Positions 1-7,876 of a stretch of 64,000 bases of DNA are shown here, piece after piece; position 1 is the first letter of the stretch; the number at the start of each line of letters is the position of its first letter. The DNA comes from Clostridium sp. chh4-2. Its GTDB lineage: Bacteria; Bacillota; Clostridia; Lachnospirales; Lachnospiraceae. The translations under genes were made by a program, and so were the position numbers. Under the pieces are notes generated by a model. The model saw nothing but the letters and a program-made list of their open reading frames with translations, searched no databases and was not told the origin of the DNA. The DNA is taken from positions 1-64,000 of the forward strand of contig NZ_PKUU01000020.1 of assembly GCF_002899675.1 (NCBI RefSeq), in the 5' to 3' direction.

Positions 1-18
1 CGGTCGAGGGCTTAACCA
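1..18 (+). rRNA. 23S rRNA, extreme 3' end (partial)
   Basis: The first bases, GGTCGAGGGCTTAACC, match the conserved 3' terminus of bacterial 23S rRNA (compare GATCGAGGACTTAACC in Bacillus). The gene enters from outside the window. The exact 3' end is only known to within a few bases. The roughly 115 bases between it and the first tRNA do not resemble 5S rRNA. Confidence 0.8.
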
Positions 19-133
19 AGTTGGTTTAGGTAAGAAAGAGGAAAGCGGCAGAAGCCGTAACGGATGGAAGGTAGAGATACCGGTAGATATGATTCAGTGT
101 GTGGTTTTGAGGGTACATATATCCTAGTTTTTT

Positions 134-207
134 GGCCTGGTGGCTCAGCTGGTTAGAGCGCCGCCCTGTCACGGCGGAGGTCGTGGGTTCGAATCCCATC
201 CGGGTCG
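134..207 (+). tRNA. tRNA-Asp (GTC)
   Basis: Cloverleaf with a 7-bp acceptor stem (GGCCTGG with CCGGGTC, wobbles allowed), anticodon loop CTGTCAC and a TTCGAAT T-loop. The encoded gene has no CCA. First tRNA after the 23S end. Confidence 0.97.
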
Positions 208-223
208 TTTGTATATAAATTGT

Positions 224-296
224 GGGATCTTAGCTCAGCTGGGAGAGCATCTGCCTTACAAGCAGAGGGTCATAGGTTCGAGCCCTATAGGTCCCA
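224..296 (+). tRNA. tRNA-Val (TAC)
   Basis: Acceptor stem GGGATCT with AGGTCCC, anticodon loop CTTACAA (anticodon TAC), T-loop TTCGAGC. Same transcript orientation as its neighbours. Confidence 0.97.
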
Positions 297-305
297 TTTA
301 TATAC

Positions 306-378
306 GCCGATGTGGCTCAATTGGCAGAGCAGCTGATTTGTAATCAGCAGGTTATCGGTTCGAGTCCGATCATCGGCT
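306..378 (+). tRNA. tRNA-Thr (TGT)
   Basis: Acceptor stem GCCGATG with CATCGGC, anticodon loop TTTGTAA (anticodon TGT), T-loop TTCGAGT. Lies 9 bp after tRNA-Val. Confidence 0.97.
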
Positions 379-402
379 TTGGTTTTTTATATAAGATCAT
401 AT

Positions 403-484
403 GGGGGAATTCCCGAGTGGCCAAAGGGGGCAGACTGTAAATCTGTTAGCTGTGCTTTCAGTGGTTCGAATCCACTTTCCCCCA
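403..484 (+). tRNA. tRNA-Tyr (GTA)
   Basis: Class II tRNA of 82 nt with a long variable arm. Acceptor stem GGGGGAA with TTCCCCC, anticodon loop CTGTAAA (anticodon GTA). Confidence 0.97.
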
Positions 485-512
485 CTCAGTTTTTTAATCT
501 AATAATAATTAA

Positions 513-586
<74 letters not shown>

Positions 587-615
587 TTTCGCGTTACTAC
601 CATCACTGGGATGGA

Positions 616-647
616 GCACGCATAACGTGCTGATGCACGCTCAACGT

Positions 648-649
<2 letters not shown>
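616..649 (+). repeat. twin 5-bp mini-hairpins in the tRNA spacer
   Basis: Two tandem stem-loops, GCACG-cataa-CGTGC at 616-630 and GCACG-ctcaa-CGTGC at 635-649, sit between tRNA-fMet and tRNA-Phe. The last arm runs into the first bases of tRNA-Phe. They may mark processing sites in the precursor or be a small duplicated element; the function is not known. Confidence 0.5.
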
Positions 650-720
<71 letters not shown>

Positions 721-737
721 TATTTCAAAAATAATAT

Positions 738-810
738 GGGATATTAGCTCAGTCGGTAGAGCACTTGACTTTTAATCAAGTTGTCCGGGGTTCGAATCCC
801 CGATGTCTCA
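738..810 (+). tRNA. tRNA-Lys (TTT)
   Basis: Acceptor stem GGGATAT with ATGTCTC (wobbles), anticodon loop CTTTTAA (anticodon TTT), T-loop TTCGAAT. Last gene of the tRNA string, followed by a terminator. Confidence 0.97.
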
Positions 811-819
811 GTAAGTAAG

Positions 820-846
820 GCACTGTATTCGTACAGTGCTTTTTTT
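820..846 (+). terminator. intrinsic terminator of the rRNA-tRNA operon
   Basis: An 8-bp perfect stem (GCACTGTA with TACAGTGC) closed by a TTCG tetraloop and followed by seven T. It ends the rRNA-tRNA transcript 10 bases after tRNA-Lys. Confidence 0.93.
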
Positions 847-852
847 GTTGTG

Positions 853-881
853 TTGCAACATTCATTATTCTTTGATAGAAT
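853..881 (+). promoter_or_regulatory. sigma-A promoter of the gene at 915
   Basis: TTGCAA (853-858), a 17-bp spacer, then TAGAAT (876-881). It lies between the tRNA terminator and the first protein gene, 34 bp before its ATG. Confidence 0.65.
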
Positions 882-914
882 GAATGAAGTAAAAGAAAAG
901 GGGAACGAGATGAT

Positions 915-2684
915 ATGCGAGACTCTTTGATGAAAAAAGTGCTGGATTCTACCCGCCAGGGAGAAGTGGACGGTTTTGAAAAGTTTTATATATTGACCTA
1001 TAAAGATGCATACCGTCATGCTGCATCTTTTATTAAGAATTCCGATGATATATGGAATATTTTAAGTAAGGTGTATGTAAAGCTCTATGAAGACAGAGAA
1101 AAGTTACCGGACACGAATGAAATAAAGAAGAAGATTTTTGAACTGGTGGATGATATTTCAGCCAATGAATTGGACGATGAGGCCATATATTCAGGTGATG
1201 AATCAGAGGAATATGATATTTCTGAGGAAGAGGCGGCTACAATTCTATCCTTGATAGAGGAAAAGGCTGGTATTGTAGAAAAAGAATCGGATGTTTCGAA
1301 AGCCAAAGATTATATTTTCAGCGTGCTCAAAGCGATTATCGCATTGGCAGTTGTGGGACTGGCTGTAGCTATTGTGATGGCCGGGAGCAGGAGAGTGCAG
1401 TCGTATAATTCAAAAATAAAGAATGTATTGGCAGATACCAAGATCAGCACATTGCCTCAGACAACAGAGGAATCGGCAGAATCTGAGATAGATTTGGATG
1501 TGGAGGTAAATGGAATCGATGAACCGGGGATAAAAGAGTTTTCAGAGGGAATAAAGTATTTAAATGAAGATAAAACTTATTTAAAGGAATCCTGGAAGGA
1601 AGTGGACGGGAAACTTTATTATTTTGACACGGATGAGTATGCTGCAGTGGGGGATCGAGAGATAGACGGTCACATTTTTAATTTTTGGGATGATGGTGCT
1701 TTGGTTACAATTGGGCGTACAAGCGATGGCAAAATAAGTGCCACTGATTCGATTCAGGTTATAGGTGAAATTACATATTATTTAAAAGAGAATACGGAAG
1801 CTGATGATTATAATTTGTATCGGACGGATAAGGAACGTGGAGAGAAAGAATTAATTATCAGTAATGTACAGGATTATTTTATTATAGATGATATGCTTTA
1901 TTATATGCAGGATGATGTATTGCAAAAACGTACTTTGCTGGAATCCGGATATGCAGTAGAAGACATAAAAACTGAGGTTATAGAAAAAGATGGCGCGTTT
2001 TATCTGGTTAATGAATTGGATGAGCCGGTCAGCAGTGATAATGGAACTGTGGAGATCGAGAAGAGGTTATATCGGGTTGACGACGGAAAGATTAAGTATG
2101 TAAAACCTGGTACGATGCAGGCTAAGGGAATTACTTATTATTTTAATGGAAGTACGCCTCAAACCAGCCGTGGAATCTATGGGAAGTATTCAAGCGGTGA
2201 GGGAAGCCTTTTGGTGGAAGAGGGATATTGGATTGACAGCTTTTGTATTGTAGATGACTGGATCTATTACAGCGCTTATGTGGGAAAGGCGGATGGATAT
2301 AACCGGTACAGCCAGCTTTATAGAATTAAGTTGGATGGGACTGGAAAAGAGGTATTGTCAGAGGTATTTAAGGGCAATATGATGAATCTGTATTACTATA
2401 AGGATAATCAGGAGATCTATGGCGAGTACAGGCCTAATACGGATAATAATTACGGCAGGTTGGCAGCTGTTTCTTTAACCGGGAAGATAGAACTGATTAA
2501 TGACAGTGCAGCGAGAGTTGGAAAAGATACTTCAGGAGAAGATACATTGGAATTAATTATGGTTTCAGATGATAAGATCAGCTGTTATTGGCATGATTGT
2601 GATTGGTATGGAGAGGGCGGAGCAAAGATATTATGGACAGTTCCGATTATATTGTCGGATAAAGACAGGGTTCCTCTTTATTAG
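915..2684 (+). CDS. membrane protein with sigma-factor-like N-terminus and large extracellular domain
   Basis: A 589-residue protein of unknown function. Residues 1-80 (GEVDGFEKFYILTYKDAYRHA and following helices) resemble region 2 of ECF sigma factors, although no region 4 follows. Residues about 85-130 are very acidic, then one membrane helix lies at about 138-156. The remaining 430 residues are predicted outside the cell and carry many short Tyr-rich strand motifs (LYYF, ITYY, MLYY, WIYY), like DUF5050 or beta-propeller-type repeats of Clostridia. The ATG at 915 follows a GGGG ribosome site. It is monocistronic, between the tRNA terminator and a palindromic repeat. The architecture recalls a membrane-tethered sensor, but regulation is an inference and the sigma-like part may not bind polymerase. 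Confidence 0.8.
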   Translation: MRDSLMKKVLDSTRQGEVDGFEKFYILTYKDAYRHAASFIKNSDDIWNILSKVYVKLYEDREKLPDTNEIKKKIFELVDDISANELDDEAIYSGDESEEYDISEEEAATILSLIEEKAGIVEKESDVSKAKDYIFSVLKAIIALAVVGLAVAIVMAGSRRVQSYNSKIKNVLADTKISTLPQTTEESAESEIDLDVEVNGIDEPGIKEFSEGIKYLNEDKTYLKESWKEVDGKLYYFDTDEYAAVGDREIDGHIFNFWDDGALVTIGRTSDGKISATDSIQVIGEITYYLKENTEADDYNLYRTDKERGEKELIISNVQDYFIIDDMLYYMQDDVLQKRTLLESGYAVEDIKTEVIEKDGAFYLVNELDEPVSSDNGTVEIEKRLYRVDDGKIKYVKPGTMQAKGITYYFNGSTPQTSRGIYGKYSSGEGSLLVEEGYWIDSFCIVDDWIYYSAYVGKADGYNRYSQLYRIKLDGTGKEVLSEVFKGNMMNLYYYKDNQEIYGEYRPNTDNNYGRLAAVSLTGKIELINDSAARVGKDTSGEDTLELIMVSDDKISCYWHDCDWYGEGGAKILWTVPIILSDKDRVPLY

Positions 2685-2713
2685 ATTATAATTGATAGTA
2701 GGGCGGCAGGCGA

Positions 2714-2765
2714 TTTACATAAAGGGTGAAGGCTTTTCGAGAAATGCCTTCACCCTTTATGTAAA
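2714..2765. repeat. palindromic repeat copy 1
   Basis: Perfect 20-bp arms (tttacataaagggtgaaggc and its complement, 2714-2733 and 2746-2765) around a 12-base centre. It sits between the convergent genes at 915 and 2771 and could end both transcripts. Member of the family also found near 46.4, 49.2, 49.8, 51.3 and 62.9 kb. Confidence 0.9.
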
Positions 2766-2770
2766 TTTAT

Positions 2771-2971
2771 CTAATCAAATATAAATATATCCTCAATAGA
2801 AGCTTCGACAGCTCTTGATATGTCAATTGCAAGTTTAAGTGACGGATTGTATTTACCGGCTTCCAGGCGCATGATAGTCTCCCGCCGTACATTCACTATT
2901 TCTGCCAATTGTTCTTGCGTATAATTTTTTAATAAACGGTATTTTTTTAGGTTGCAGGTAAATTCACCCAT
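2771..2971 (-). CDS. Xre-family helix-turn-helix regulator, small
   Basis: A 66-residue stand-alone HTH protein. The core YTQEQLAEIVNVRRETIMRLEAGKYNPSL (about residues 17-41) is the Xre/Cro DNA-binding fold in the form seen in small clostridial regulators such as YozG. No effector domain is present. It starts 2 bp after the stop of the upstream membrane gene, so the two are co-transcribed from the promoter near 3470. The dyad at that promoter makes autoregulation likely. Confidence 0.9.
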   Translation of the reverse strand: MGEFTCNLKKYRLLKNYTQEQLAEIVNVRRETIMRLEAGKYNPSLKLAIDISRAVEASIEDIFIFD

Positions 2972-2973
2972 AT

Positions 2974-3402
2974 TTAATCCTCATTCTCAAATCGGTATAA
3001 TAGAAATTGCTGCAGAAAAATGGAAAGGCCAAAAGAAAAGCCTATTGTTGCAATCAGGATACTTGACATAGTATAAGGGTCCATAATCTGAAAGATAGAC
3101 ATGGAAAATATTGCAACTATGATAATTATACAAAGTGAAATCCGGTTTCCAATCGCTGAAGCCCGGTAGGCGTTTGATTCAAATCTTTCATCAATCAGTG
3201 TATCAGACATCTTTCCTTCATAATAAAATCCAAAGAAACCAAAGAAAGCAAAAAAGATAAAAAAAGTTGGCACGGGTAATATATCTTTTAAATCGTATAT
3301 GTCTGGGATAAATCCCAAAAAGCCCATGAAGCCTAATAAACCCATGATACCTAATTTAGGACTAATTTTGCGTGTATGAGTTCGCTTTTTTTTCTTAAAC
3401 AT
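2974..3402 (-). CDS. DUF3796-like small membrane protein
   Basis: A 142-residue protein. The start chosen is the ATG at 3402, with a clean AGGAGGT site just upstream; an upstream in-frame start at 3456 would lie inside the promoter dyad. After a basic N-terminus (KKKKRTHTRK) come about four hydrophobic segments rich in Gly and Phe. The middle YYEGKMSDTLIDERFESNAYRAS resembles DUF3796 proteins, which are typically encoded beside small Xre regulators. Its function is unknown. It is first in a two-gene operon with the HTH gene. Confidence 0.8.
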   Translation of the reverse strand: MFKKKKRTHTRKISPKLGIMGLLGFMGFLGFIPDIYDLKDILPVPTFFIFFAFFGFFGFYYEGKMSDTLIDERFESNAYRASAIGNRISLCIIIIVAIFSMSIFQIMDPYTMSSILIATIGFSFGLSIFLQQFLLYRFENED

Positions 3403-3416
3403 ATAGGCACCTCCTG

Positions 3417-3459
3417 AAAGTGATATATTTATCTCTTTATGAGATAAATATATCACTTT
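3417..3459. promoter_or_regulatory. 19-bp-arm dyad, probable operator
   Basis: Perfect inverted repeat with arms at 3417-3435 and 3441-3459 around the 5-base centre TTTAT. It covers the -10 box and transcription start of the minus-strand promoter. The likely ligand is the small HTH protein of the same operon; this is inferred from position. Confidence 0.7.
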
Positions 3460-3475
3460 ATACCCACTATGTCAA
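3447..3475 (-). promoter_or_regulatory. sigma-A promoter of the DUF3796-HTH operon
   Basis: On the minus strand TTGACA (3475-3470), exactly 17 bp, then TATATT (3452-3447). A near-consensus promoter whose -10 lies inside the long dyad. Confidence 0.85.
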
Positions 3476-3492
3476 GAATGATAAAATTACCC

Positions 3493-3720
3493 TTATTCAT
3501 CAAATTCCACGATAACATAAAATCCACGGGAATTTTCTTTTATATCTTTTACGATGCCTGATCTGGATTTCAGGCGTTCTCTGTTTTGAAAACAGCCGGA
3601 CATGGCAACGGCCGGTTCGATAATGTAGCTGTAGTTTGTTCCCTCCCGTTCGATGATCTCAACGGTATCTCCAATATTAACCAGTCCTTGACGTTCCATC
3701 TTAAATTCGATTTCTCTCAT
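3493..3720 (-). CDS. hypothetical small protein
   Basis: A 75-residue protein (MREIEFKMERQGLVNIGDTV...) without membrane segments or recognised motifs, predicted mainly beta: the pattern IGDTVEIIEREG ... SGIVKDIKENSRGFYVIVEFDE suggests a small SH3- or KOW-like barrel. An AAGGA ribosome site precedes the ATG. It appears monocistronic and ends just upstream of the promoter of the DUF3796 operon. Confidence 0.65.
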   Translation of the reverse strand: MREIEFKMERQGLVNIGDTVEIIEREGTNYSYIIEPAVAMSGCFQNRERLKSRSGIVKDIKENSRGFYVIVEFDE

Positions 3721-3871
3721 ATATTTATCCTTCTTTCAGTTGATTTTTACTGTTATTATAGCAGATTCGGGAAGATTTTAAAGGATTTATGTAACTGTTC
3801 AGTAGGTCTGCGTATTTACTGCGCTGACCGTAATAAAACGTGGGAAAGCAGGCAAACATCCCATCGCCGTA

Positions 3872-3926
3872 GGTGATTTTGCATGGATTTTTGCTCGTAA
3901 TTGTGGGGGTATTGAATAATTACGAA
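3872..3926. repeat. second dispersed repeat, copy A
   Basis: About 55 bp (gattttgcatgg ... gaataattacga) closely similar to 51179-51234. It contains an 8-bp inverted repeat, TCGTAATT (3895-3902) with AATTACGA (3918-3925). Both copies lie upstream of a minus-strand gene. The rest of the gap between 3720 and 4048 is AT-rich and holds the promoter described below and no convincing gene. Confidence 0.6.
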
Positions 3927-3948
3927 ATTATTAAGATTTATTATATAA

Positions 3949-3985
3949 CAATATTAATTTATTGAAAAACGATAAATTAATATTG
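3949..3985. promoter_or_regulatory. 14-bp-arm dyad, probable operator
   Basis: Inverted repeat CAATATTAATTTAT (3949-3962) with ATAAATTAATATTG (3972-3985). It abuts and overlaps the -35 box of the promoter for the DUF2975-HTH-DUF4173 operon. A site for the operon's own HTH protein is the simplest reading. Confidence 0.65.
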
Positions 3986-4011
3986 AAAAATGATAAATAT
4001 AGTGTTATATT
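3983..4011 (+). promoter_or_regulatory. sigma-A promoter of the DUF2975 operon
   Basis: TTGAAA (3983-3988), 17 bp, TATATT (4006-4011), 37 bp before the ATG at 4048. Confidence 0.8.
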
Positions 4012-4047
4012 CCAAGTATGAGATTGATAGATAATAAGGAGGATGTT

Positions 4048-4494
4048 ATGGATAACGGGCTTGTGAAATTTACGAAGTGCTTATTGGATGTGATGTTTTA
4101 TGTAGGAATTGGATTGACAATATTGATACCTGGGTTATTTCGTATATTTGGAAAGTACATTGTGGCGTTTCGGAAATATTATTTTTTACAGTGTGCTATC
4201 TATATGATATCAGGGGTATTTTGTTTAGTGATCGTTTATGAGCTGAGAAAGATGTTTATAACTGTTTTAAAAGAAGACGCGTTTGTGGATAATAATGCGA
4301 AATCGTTAAAGAGGATGAGTAAATGCAGCTTTTTTATCTCAGCGTTATCTCTGGTGCGGCTTCCTTTGTCTCCCACTCCGGCTACTGTAGTGATTATGAT
4401 TGTATTTGCAGTTGCGGGACTTTTCAGCATTGTATTATGCCAGGTATTTGAAAAGGCGATACAGTATAAGCTGGAAAATGATTTGACTATTTAG
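4048..4494 (+). CDS. DUF2975 family membrane protein
   Basis: A 148-residue membrane protein with four predicted helices. The layout of the DUF2975 family is visible: two N-terminal helices, the loop MFITVLKEDAFVDNNAKSLKRMSKCSF, then two more helices. The ATG at 4048 is preferred because AAGGAGG lies directly upstream; the in-frame ATG at 4018 has no such site. It is first in an operon with an HTH protein, a standing association of this family, and may act as a partner or anti-regulator of that HTH protein. The molecular role is unknown. Confidence 0.88.
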   Translation: MDNGLVKFTKCLLDVMFYVGIGLTILIPGLFRIFGKYIVAFRKYYFLQCAIYMISGVFCLVIVYELRKMFITVLKEDAFVDNNAKSLKRMSKCSFFISALSLVRLPLSPTPATVVIMIVFAVAGLFSIVLCQVFEKAIQYKLENDLTI

Positions 4495-4504
4495 GAGGAG
4501 AGAG

Positions 4505-4735
4505 ATGTCAATAATTATTAATTTGGATGTTATGATGGCCAAAAGAAAGAAAGGATTGACGGAGCTGGCCGGTGAGGTTGATATTACACTGGCGAACCTT
4601 TCAATATTAAAAAATAATAAGGCAAAGGCAATTAGATTCACCACATTGGAAGCAATCTGTAAGGCGCTGGACTGCCAGCCGGGAGATATTCTTCAATTTG
4701 TGGATGATGAGAAGAATTCCGGTCTGGAGAAATAG
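4505..4735 (+). CDS. Xre-family HTH regulator (YozG-like)
   Basis: A 76-residue protein whose HTH spans about residues 6-66: MMAKRKKGLTELAGEVDITLANLSILKNNKAKAIRFTTLEAICKALDCQPGDIL. This is the YozG type of compact Cro/C1 regulator. AGGAGG precedes the ATG; the gene starts 10 bp after the DUF2975 stop. It probably binds the dyad at 3949-3985 and controls its own operon. Confidence 0.92.
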   Translation: MSIIINLDVMMAKRKKGLTELAGEVDITLANLSILKNNKAKAIRFTTLEAICKALDCQPGDILQFVDDEKNSGLEK

Positions 4736-4744
4736 GAGAGAATA

Positions 4745-6268
4745 ATGGAAGATAATAATATTCAAAAAGCTGAAGAAATTAAACCATTGGAAGAAAATGT
4801 TCCTTTAATTGATGTTAAGGCTCCAAATCATGAGTTTGTGAGTGAAGGGGAGAAAAAAAGAAGGGCCTGTCTGGCCGGAATACGCGGAGATTATGAGTTT
4901 TATGGTTTTTTCAGCATTTTGTTTGGACTGGTTTATACGATATTTTTATATGAAAATCCTTATGGGATCACATATCCGCTGTTTGTAATAGGGCTCTTCG
5001 TATTTGCTGTATTTGTGATGAGGCATAAGGGAGTTGAAGTTAAGAGGAACGCATGGTTTGTTGCCGGGGCGGCGGTATTTATTTCATTGTCCAGTTTTTT
5101 TACGGCCAATGGGATTATCTTTACATTTAATAAATGGGCAGTTGTGCTGCTTTCGGTGATTTTTGTGCTTCATCAGATTTATGATGATAAAAGATGGAAT
5201 ATTGGAAAGTATATGGGAGCTATTGTTACGTATCTGCTCAGTTCCTGTTGTTGTATTGGATGCGCTTTTTCACATCTGTATTACTACTTTAAAAACGTTA
5301 AAAGTAAACGGATGAAGACGCTTGGAATGGTGCTTTTAGGAATTATTATCGGGGTGCCGATGGTGATTATATTGGCGGTTCTGTTATCCGAGGCGGATAT
5401 GGTGTTTAAAAATATGTTTGATCAGTTCCTTGAGAATTATCTGAATCCCTGGTCAATGATTAAGATCATATTTAAGATGGGGGTTGGGACGGTTGGTATC
5501 TATAGCCTGATCTGTGGAGCGGCGATCAGAAATATAAATGAAGAGGTAAAGGATAAAAGGAATGCCCAGCCGGTTGCGGCGATCAGCTGTATGGTTATTA
5601 TTGCTGCGGTGTATTTGATTTTCAGTGGTGTGCAGATTATATATCTGTTCCTGGGGAGAGGGACGCTGCCGGAGGGGATTACTTATTCTTCTTATGCGAG
5701 GCAGGGATTTTTTCAATTGCTGGCGGTAGCTGTGATTAATCTTATAATGGTTTTATGTTGTATTAAATACTTTAAAAAGAGCAGAATCTTAAATGGAATT
5801 TTATTGATTATATGTTTATGCACTTACATTATGATCGGTTCGGCTGTTTATAGGATGCTTCTTTATGTGGGGCAGTATCAGCTTACATTTTTGAGAATTT
5901 TTGTGCTGTGGTTTCTGGCTATGCTCAGCGTTTTGATGATAGGGGTTACGGTGATTATTTACCGCAATGAATTTCCTTTGTTTAAACATTGTTTGATTAC
6001 AATTGCAGTATTTTATCTGATTTTTGCGTGGATGAGGCCGGATTATGTGATCGCATCTTATAATGTGGCTCATATGACGGCAGAAAATGAGTATGAGACA
6101 GTGAATTACCTTACCGGACATCTTTCTGCGGATGCGGCGTCAGTAATTAATGGAATTGAGGGAAATGAGTCCATGAAAGAGTCGTATTTCAACAGGATTT
6201 GGTGGCAGGGCCGGATGATGACTTTTAAATCTTATAATTTATCTTATGGCAAAGCGCTGAAATATTAA
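4745..6268 (+). CDS. DUF4173-like polytopic membrane protein
   Basis: A 507-residue protein with a soluble N-terminus of about 50 residues and roughly 12 hydrophobic segments, ending in a soluble tail (ENEYETVNYLTGHLSADAASVINGIEG). The arrangement and the HLSADAAxxI tail fit the DUF4173 family, common in Firmicutes and of unknown function. It follows the HTH gene by 9 bp with a GGAGAG site and is third in the operon. An unusual SSCCCIGC run lies in a membrane segment near residue 165. Confidence 0.85.
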   Translation: MEDNNIQKAEEIKPLEENVPLIDVKAPNHEFVSEGEKKRRACLAGIRGDYEFYGFFSILFGLVYTIFLYENPYGITYPLFVIGLFVFAVFVMRHKGVEVKRNAWFVAGAAVFISLSSFFTANGIIFTFNKWAVVLLSVIFVLHQIYDDKRWNIGKYMGAIVTYLLSSCCCIGCAFSHLYYYFKNVKSKRMKTLGMVLLGIIIGVPMVIILAVLLSEADMVFKNMFDQFLENYLNPWSMIKIIFKMGVGTVGIYSLICGAAIRNINEEVKDKRNAQPVAAISCMVIIAAVYLIFSGVQIIYLFLGRGTLPEGITYSSYARQGFFQLLAVAVINLIMVLCCIKYFKKSRILNGILLIICLCTYIMIGSAVYRMLLYVGQYQLTFLRIFVLWFLAMLSVLMIGVTVIIYRNEFPLFKHCLITIAVFYLIFAWMRPDYVIASYNVAHMTAENEYETVNYLTGHLSADAASVINGIEGNESMKESYFNRIWWQGRMMTFKSYNLSYGKALKY

Positions 6269-6292
6269 TTTTGACGGTCTGTTTTCTATATG

Positions 6293-6357
6293 GTACAATA
6301 ATCGCAGAGCGATTATTGTACTTGCGCATACCATGGCCGCTTAGCGTATATGGTATG
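6293..6357. other. pair of inverted repeats in the intergenic region
   Basis: A 13-bp perfect stem, GTACAATAATCGC (6293-6305) with its complement (6309-6321), is followed by a second inverted repeat CATACCAT (6327-6334) with ATGGTATG (6350-6357). There is no T-run, so this is not a classical terminator. It may stabilise the transcript end or be a small mobile palindrome. Confidence 0.5.
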
Positions 6358-6403
6358 TGATTAAGGTATAGTGACAAAAAGAAAACAGAAAGGCCGTGAT
6401 CAA

Positions 6404-7876
6404 ATGAAAGAAAATCGTTTAATTGACAGGCTGAAAGATTACAGCAGATCGGATTTCTATCCCTTTCATATGCCTGGACATAAAAGACAGATAGAGAACG
6501 GGGTGGGAGCAGAGTTTCCTGCCCCTTTTTCCATTGATATTACCGAGATAGATGGATTTGATAATCTTCATCATGCGGAAGGCATTTTGCGTGAATCAAT
6601 GGAGTGGGCAGCTTCGGTTTATGGGGCGGATAAAACATATTATCTGATAAATGGAAGCAGCTGTGGAATATTAAGTGCAATCAGCGGATGCGTTGTGGCA
6701 GGCGGTAAAATATTGGTCAGCAGAAACTGCCATAAGTCGGTATATAATGGAATTTTTGTTAATCATTTGGAAAGTGAGTACATTTATCCACAATTTATTG
6801 ACAATTTCGGGATAACTGGAGGTTTATCTGCAAATGATGTGGATAACTTACTGGCCAGGTATCCGGAAATTCAGGCGGTATTGGTGGTTTCTCCTACTTA
6901 TGAAGGGGTTGTATCGGATATTGCCGCCATTGCGGATGCGGCGCACCGTCATAACGTGCCGCTGATTGTGGATGAGGCGCATGGAGCACATTTTCCATTT
7001 AGTGAAGAGCTTCCTGTGTCAGCGTTAGAATTGGGGGCCGATGTGGTGATACAGAGCGTTCATAAGACGCTGCCTTCCATGACGCAGACGGCGCTTCTTC
7101 ATGTCAAAGACGGATTAGTTGATGTGGACATGATTGAACAGTATCTTCATATCTATCAGAGCAGCAGCCCTTCTTATGTATTGATGGCTTCCATTGAGAG
7201 GTGTATCGAATGGATGGATAAAGAGGGACGGGCCCGTATGGAAGAATATCTCGCTATGTTAAAGGAATCAAGGAAAAAGCTGAAGGGGATGAAATATCTG
7301 AAGCTTTTGGACAGGGATGTGATTGGCAGTGGGGGAATTCATGATTTGGATATCACAAAGATTGTGATTTCAACCAGAGGCACTTCTATAGACGGAGCGA
7401 AGCTGGATGAGGTACTCAGAAAAAACTATCATCTGGAGATGGAGATGTGCGGGCCGGAATCGGTTGTCGCGCTCACTTCTTTAATGGATACGAAGGAAGG
7501 GCTGGATCGGCTGACGGATGCCTTAATTGAAGTGGATGCAGGTCTGGAGGCAGGAGAAGTCCGGGATTCCTCGGTGTGTCCGGTTTATCCGAAAATCAAA
7601 TTAAAAATAGCCCATGCGCTCAGCACGACGGGAGAACCGGTGGAGTGGAAGGACGCGGCGGGACGTGTTTCGGCAGAATTTGTCTATATCTATCCGCCGG
7701 GGATTCCGTTAATTGCGCCGGGAGAAATTTTGGAAGAGGATTTGATTAATAAAATAATTGATTATAAGAATAAGGGACTTTCTGTCCAGGGGCTTAGGGA
7801 TGAATCACTTAAAACGGTGAGAGTTGTCCCTGCCAATATAATGCGGAGAGTGATATGGGAAAAATATTTTATGTAA
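6404..7876 (+). CDS. Orn/Lys/Arg decarboxylase-family PLP enzyme
   Basis: A 490-residue PLP-dependent enzyme of the aspartate aminotransferase fold, in the short SpeA/Cad family of Firmicutes that lacks the N-terminal response-regulator-like wing domain. The start HMPGHKR (22-28) is diagnostic. D190 and H193 (VDEAHGAHF) and the Schiff-base lysine K221 in SVHKTLPSMTQTALL are present. The amino acid used (arginine, lysine or ornithine) cannot be read from sequence. I chose the ATG at 6404, since homologous proteins begin near MKENRL; a GTG lies upstream at 6371. It overlaps the next gene by 22 bp. In Firmicutes this gene regularly heads a string with holB and ricT, as here. Confidence 0.92.
   Translation: MKENRLIDRLKDYSRSDFYPFHMPGHKRQIENGVGAEFPAPFSIDITEIDGFDNLHHAEGILRESMEWAASVYGADKTYYLINGSSCGILSAISGCVVAGGKILVSRNCHKSVYNGIFVNHLESEYIYPQFIDNFGITGGLSANDVDNLLARYPEIQAVLVVSPTYEGVVSDIAAIADAAHRHNVPLIVDEAHGAHFPFSEELPVSALELGADVVIQSVHKTLPSMTQTALLHVKDGLVDVDMIEQYLHIYQSSSPSYVLMASIERCIEWMDKEGRARMEEYLAMLKESRKKLKGMKYLKLLDRDVIGSGGIHDLDITKIVISTRGTSIDGAKLDEVLRKNYHLEMEMCGPESVVALTSLMDTKEGLDRLTDALIEVDAGLEAGEVRDSSVCPVYPKIKLKIAHALSTTGEPVEWKDAAGRVSAEFVYIYPPGIPLIAPGEILEEDLINKIIDYKNKGLSVQGLRDESLKTVRVVPANIMRRVIWEKYFM

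Noticed and set aside
3586..3876. Plus-strand 96-codon open frame
   Set aside because: Antisense to the better-supported small gene at 3493-3720, and lacks a ribosome site.
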